A DNA stretch of 64,000 nucleotides from Metaphire vulgaris. Its lineage: Eukaryota; Annelida; Clitellata; Crassiclitellata; Megascolecidae. The translations under genes were made by a program, and so were the position numbers. Position 1 is the stretch's first letter. Each line of letters starts with the position of its first letter. The stretch spans positions 16,390,276 through 16,454,275 of the forward strand of contig CM030845.1 of NCBI GenBank assembly GCA_018105865.1. The letters run 5' to 3'. Below the pieces are notes generated by a model that ran no database searches, had not been told where the DNA came from, and worked only from the letters and a program-made list of their open reading frames with translations. Below, one piece after another: positions 63,726-64,000 of the stretch.

Positions 63726-64000
63726 CTCCCTTAACTCTAACGCCTACAACGCAGGTCATTTGGCTCGTGACCTCATACCCCACTCCTTGCGTTAATTCGT
63801 TAGGAGTAAACGTGTGTGACTGTGTGTGGGTGAATAAAGTGTTGGAACGAAATACGTTTACACATTGCAGATAAAAATCAGTTTCCCAATAAACATTATG
63901 AGGAAACCTTAAAGTAAGTGTACGTTTTTGTCCTAAGTCTTAGAAGTCATGGAATGAAGACATCCTAAGAGAAATCTCGGATAGATTCACAGCAGTCCAC

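Larger units (their letters stand above)
62230..64000 (+). repeat. Segmental duplication, copy C (partner 12490-14242)
   Basis: Collinear with copy A in the same orientation, about 50 kb away. It extends to the last base of the window, so the distal boundary is unseen. The left boundary is diffuse and adjoins degraded LINE sequence rather than the hAT end that borders copy A. Confidence 0.85.

Overview
The window is animal (metazoan) genomic DNA. It has interrupted genes with GT-AG introns, is AT-rich overall, and is filled with non-LTR retrotransposon fragments, short hAT-type elements, Helitrons and microsatellites. A marine invertebrate, perhaps a deuterostome, is a weak guess from the repeat style. 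No bacterial operon, rRNA or intact tRNA gene was seen.

Host genes. All recognisable host coding sequence belongs to one kind of gene: small immunoglobulin-superfamily (Ig) membrane receptors built from symmetric phase-1 exons. (1) A plus-strand gene has Ig exons at 12728-13039 and 13399-13683 and probably a transmembrane exon at 30736-30882; its signal-peptide and tail exons were not found. (2) A minus-strand gene can be read completely: signal peptide 44546-44609, Ig 43914-44231, Ig-like 40605-40970, transmembrane 39629-39757, tyrosine-rich tail 37107-37843, about 537 residues. (3) Further plus-strand material has a signal-peptide exon at 47413-47482, an Ig exon at 53746-54069, and at 62481-62792 and 63152-63436 a near copy of the first gene's Ig pair that runs out of the window. 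Together they look like a locally expanding receptor cluster with both orientations.

Mobile elements. The outstanding one is a 6.66 kb Ty3/Gypsy-class retrotransposon (18180-24839, minus) with two LTRs that look identical, a tRNA-Pro-type primer site, a SCAN-like Gag and integrase placed BEFORE reverse transcriptase, the order known from Gmr1-like elements. Two non-autonomous Helitrons (850-2897 and 47499-49225) lie in opposite orientation. A foldback, MULE-like element (6684-7510), a TIR-bounded element with a Gypsy/Ginger-type integrase remnant (45567-46543), Harbinger-like MITEs and about fifteen hAT-like elements with readable 8-bp target duplications are also present, many nested in LINE remnants.

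Layout. 1-9.6 kb: repeats only. 9.8-14.2 kb: repeat unit A and the first Ig pair. 14.4-30.1 kb: L2-like LINE, Gypsy element, LINE/hAT composite. 30.7-33.6 kb: transmembrane exon and repeat unit B. 34-36.5 kb: little recognised. 37.1-44.6 kb: the complete minus-strand receptor. 45-54 kb: second plus-strand receptor start with Helitron and MITEs. 54-61.7 kb: nested LINE/hAT graveyard. 62.2-64 kb: the duplicated Ig pair.

All coordinates and comparisons were read by eye; splice models are inferences from phase, splice dinucleotides and domain logic, without transcript evidence.
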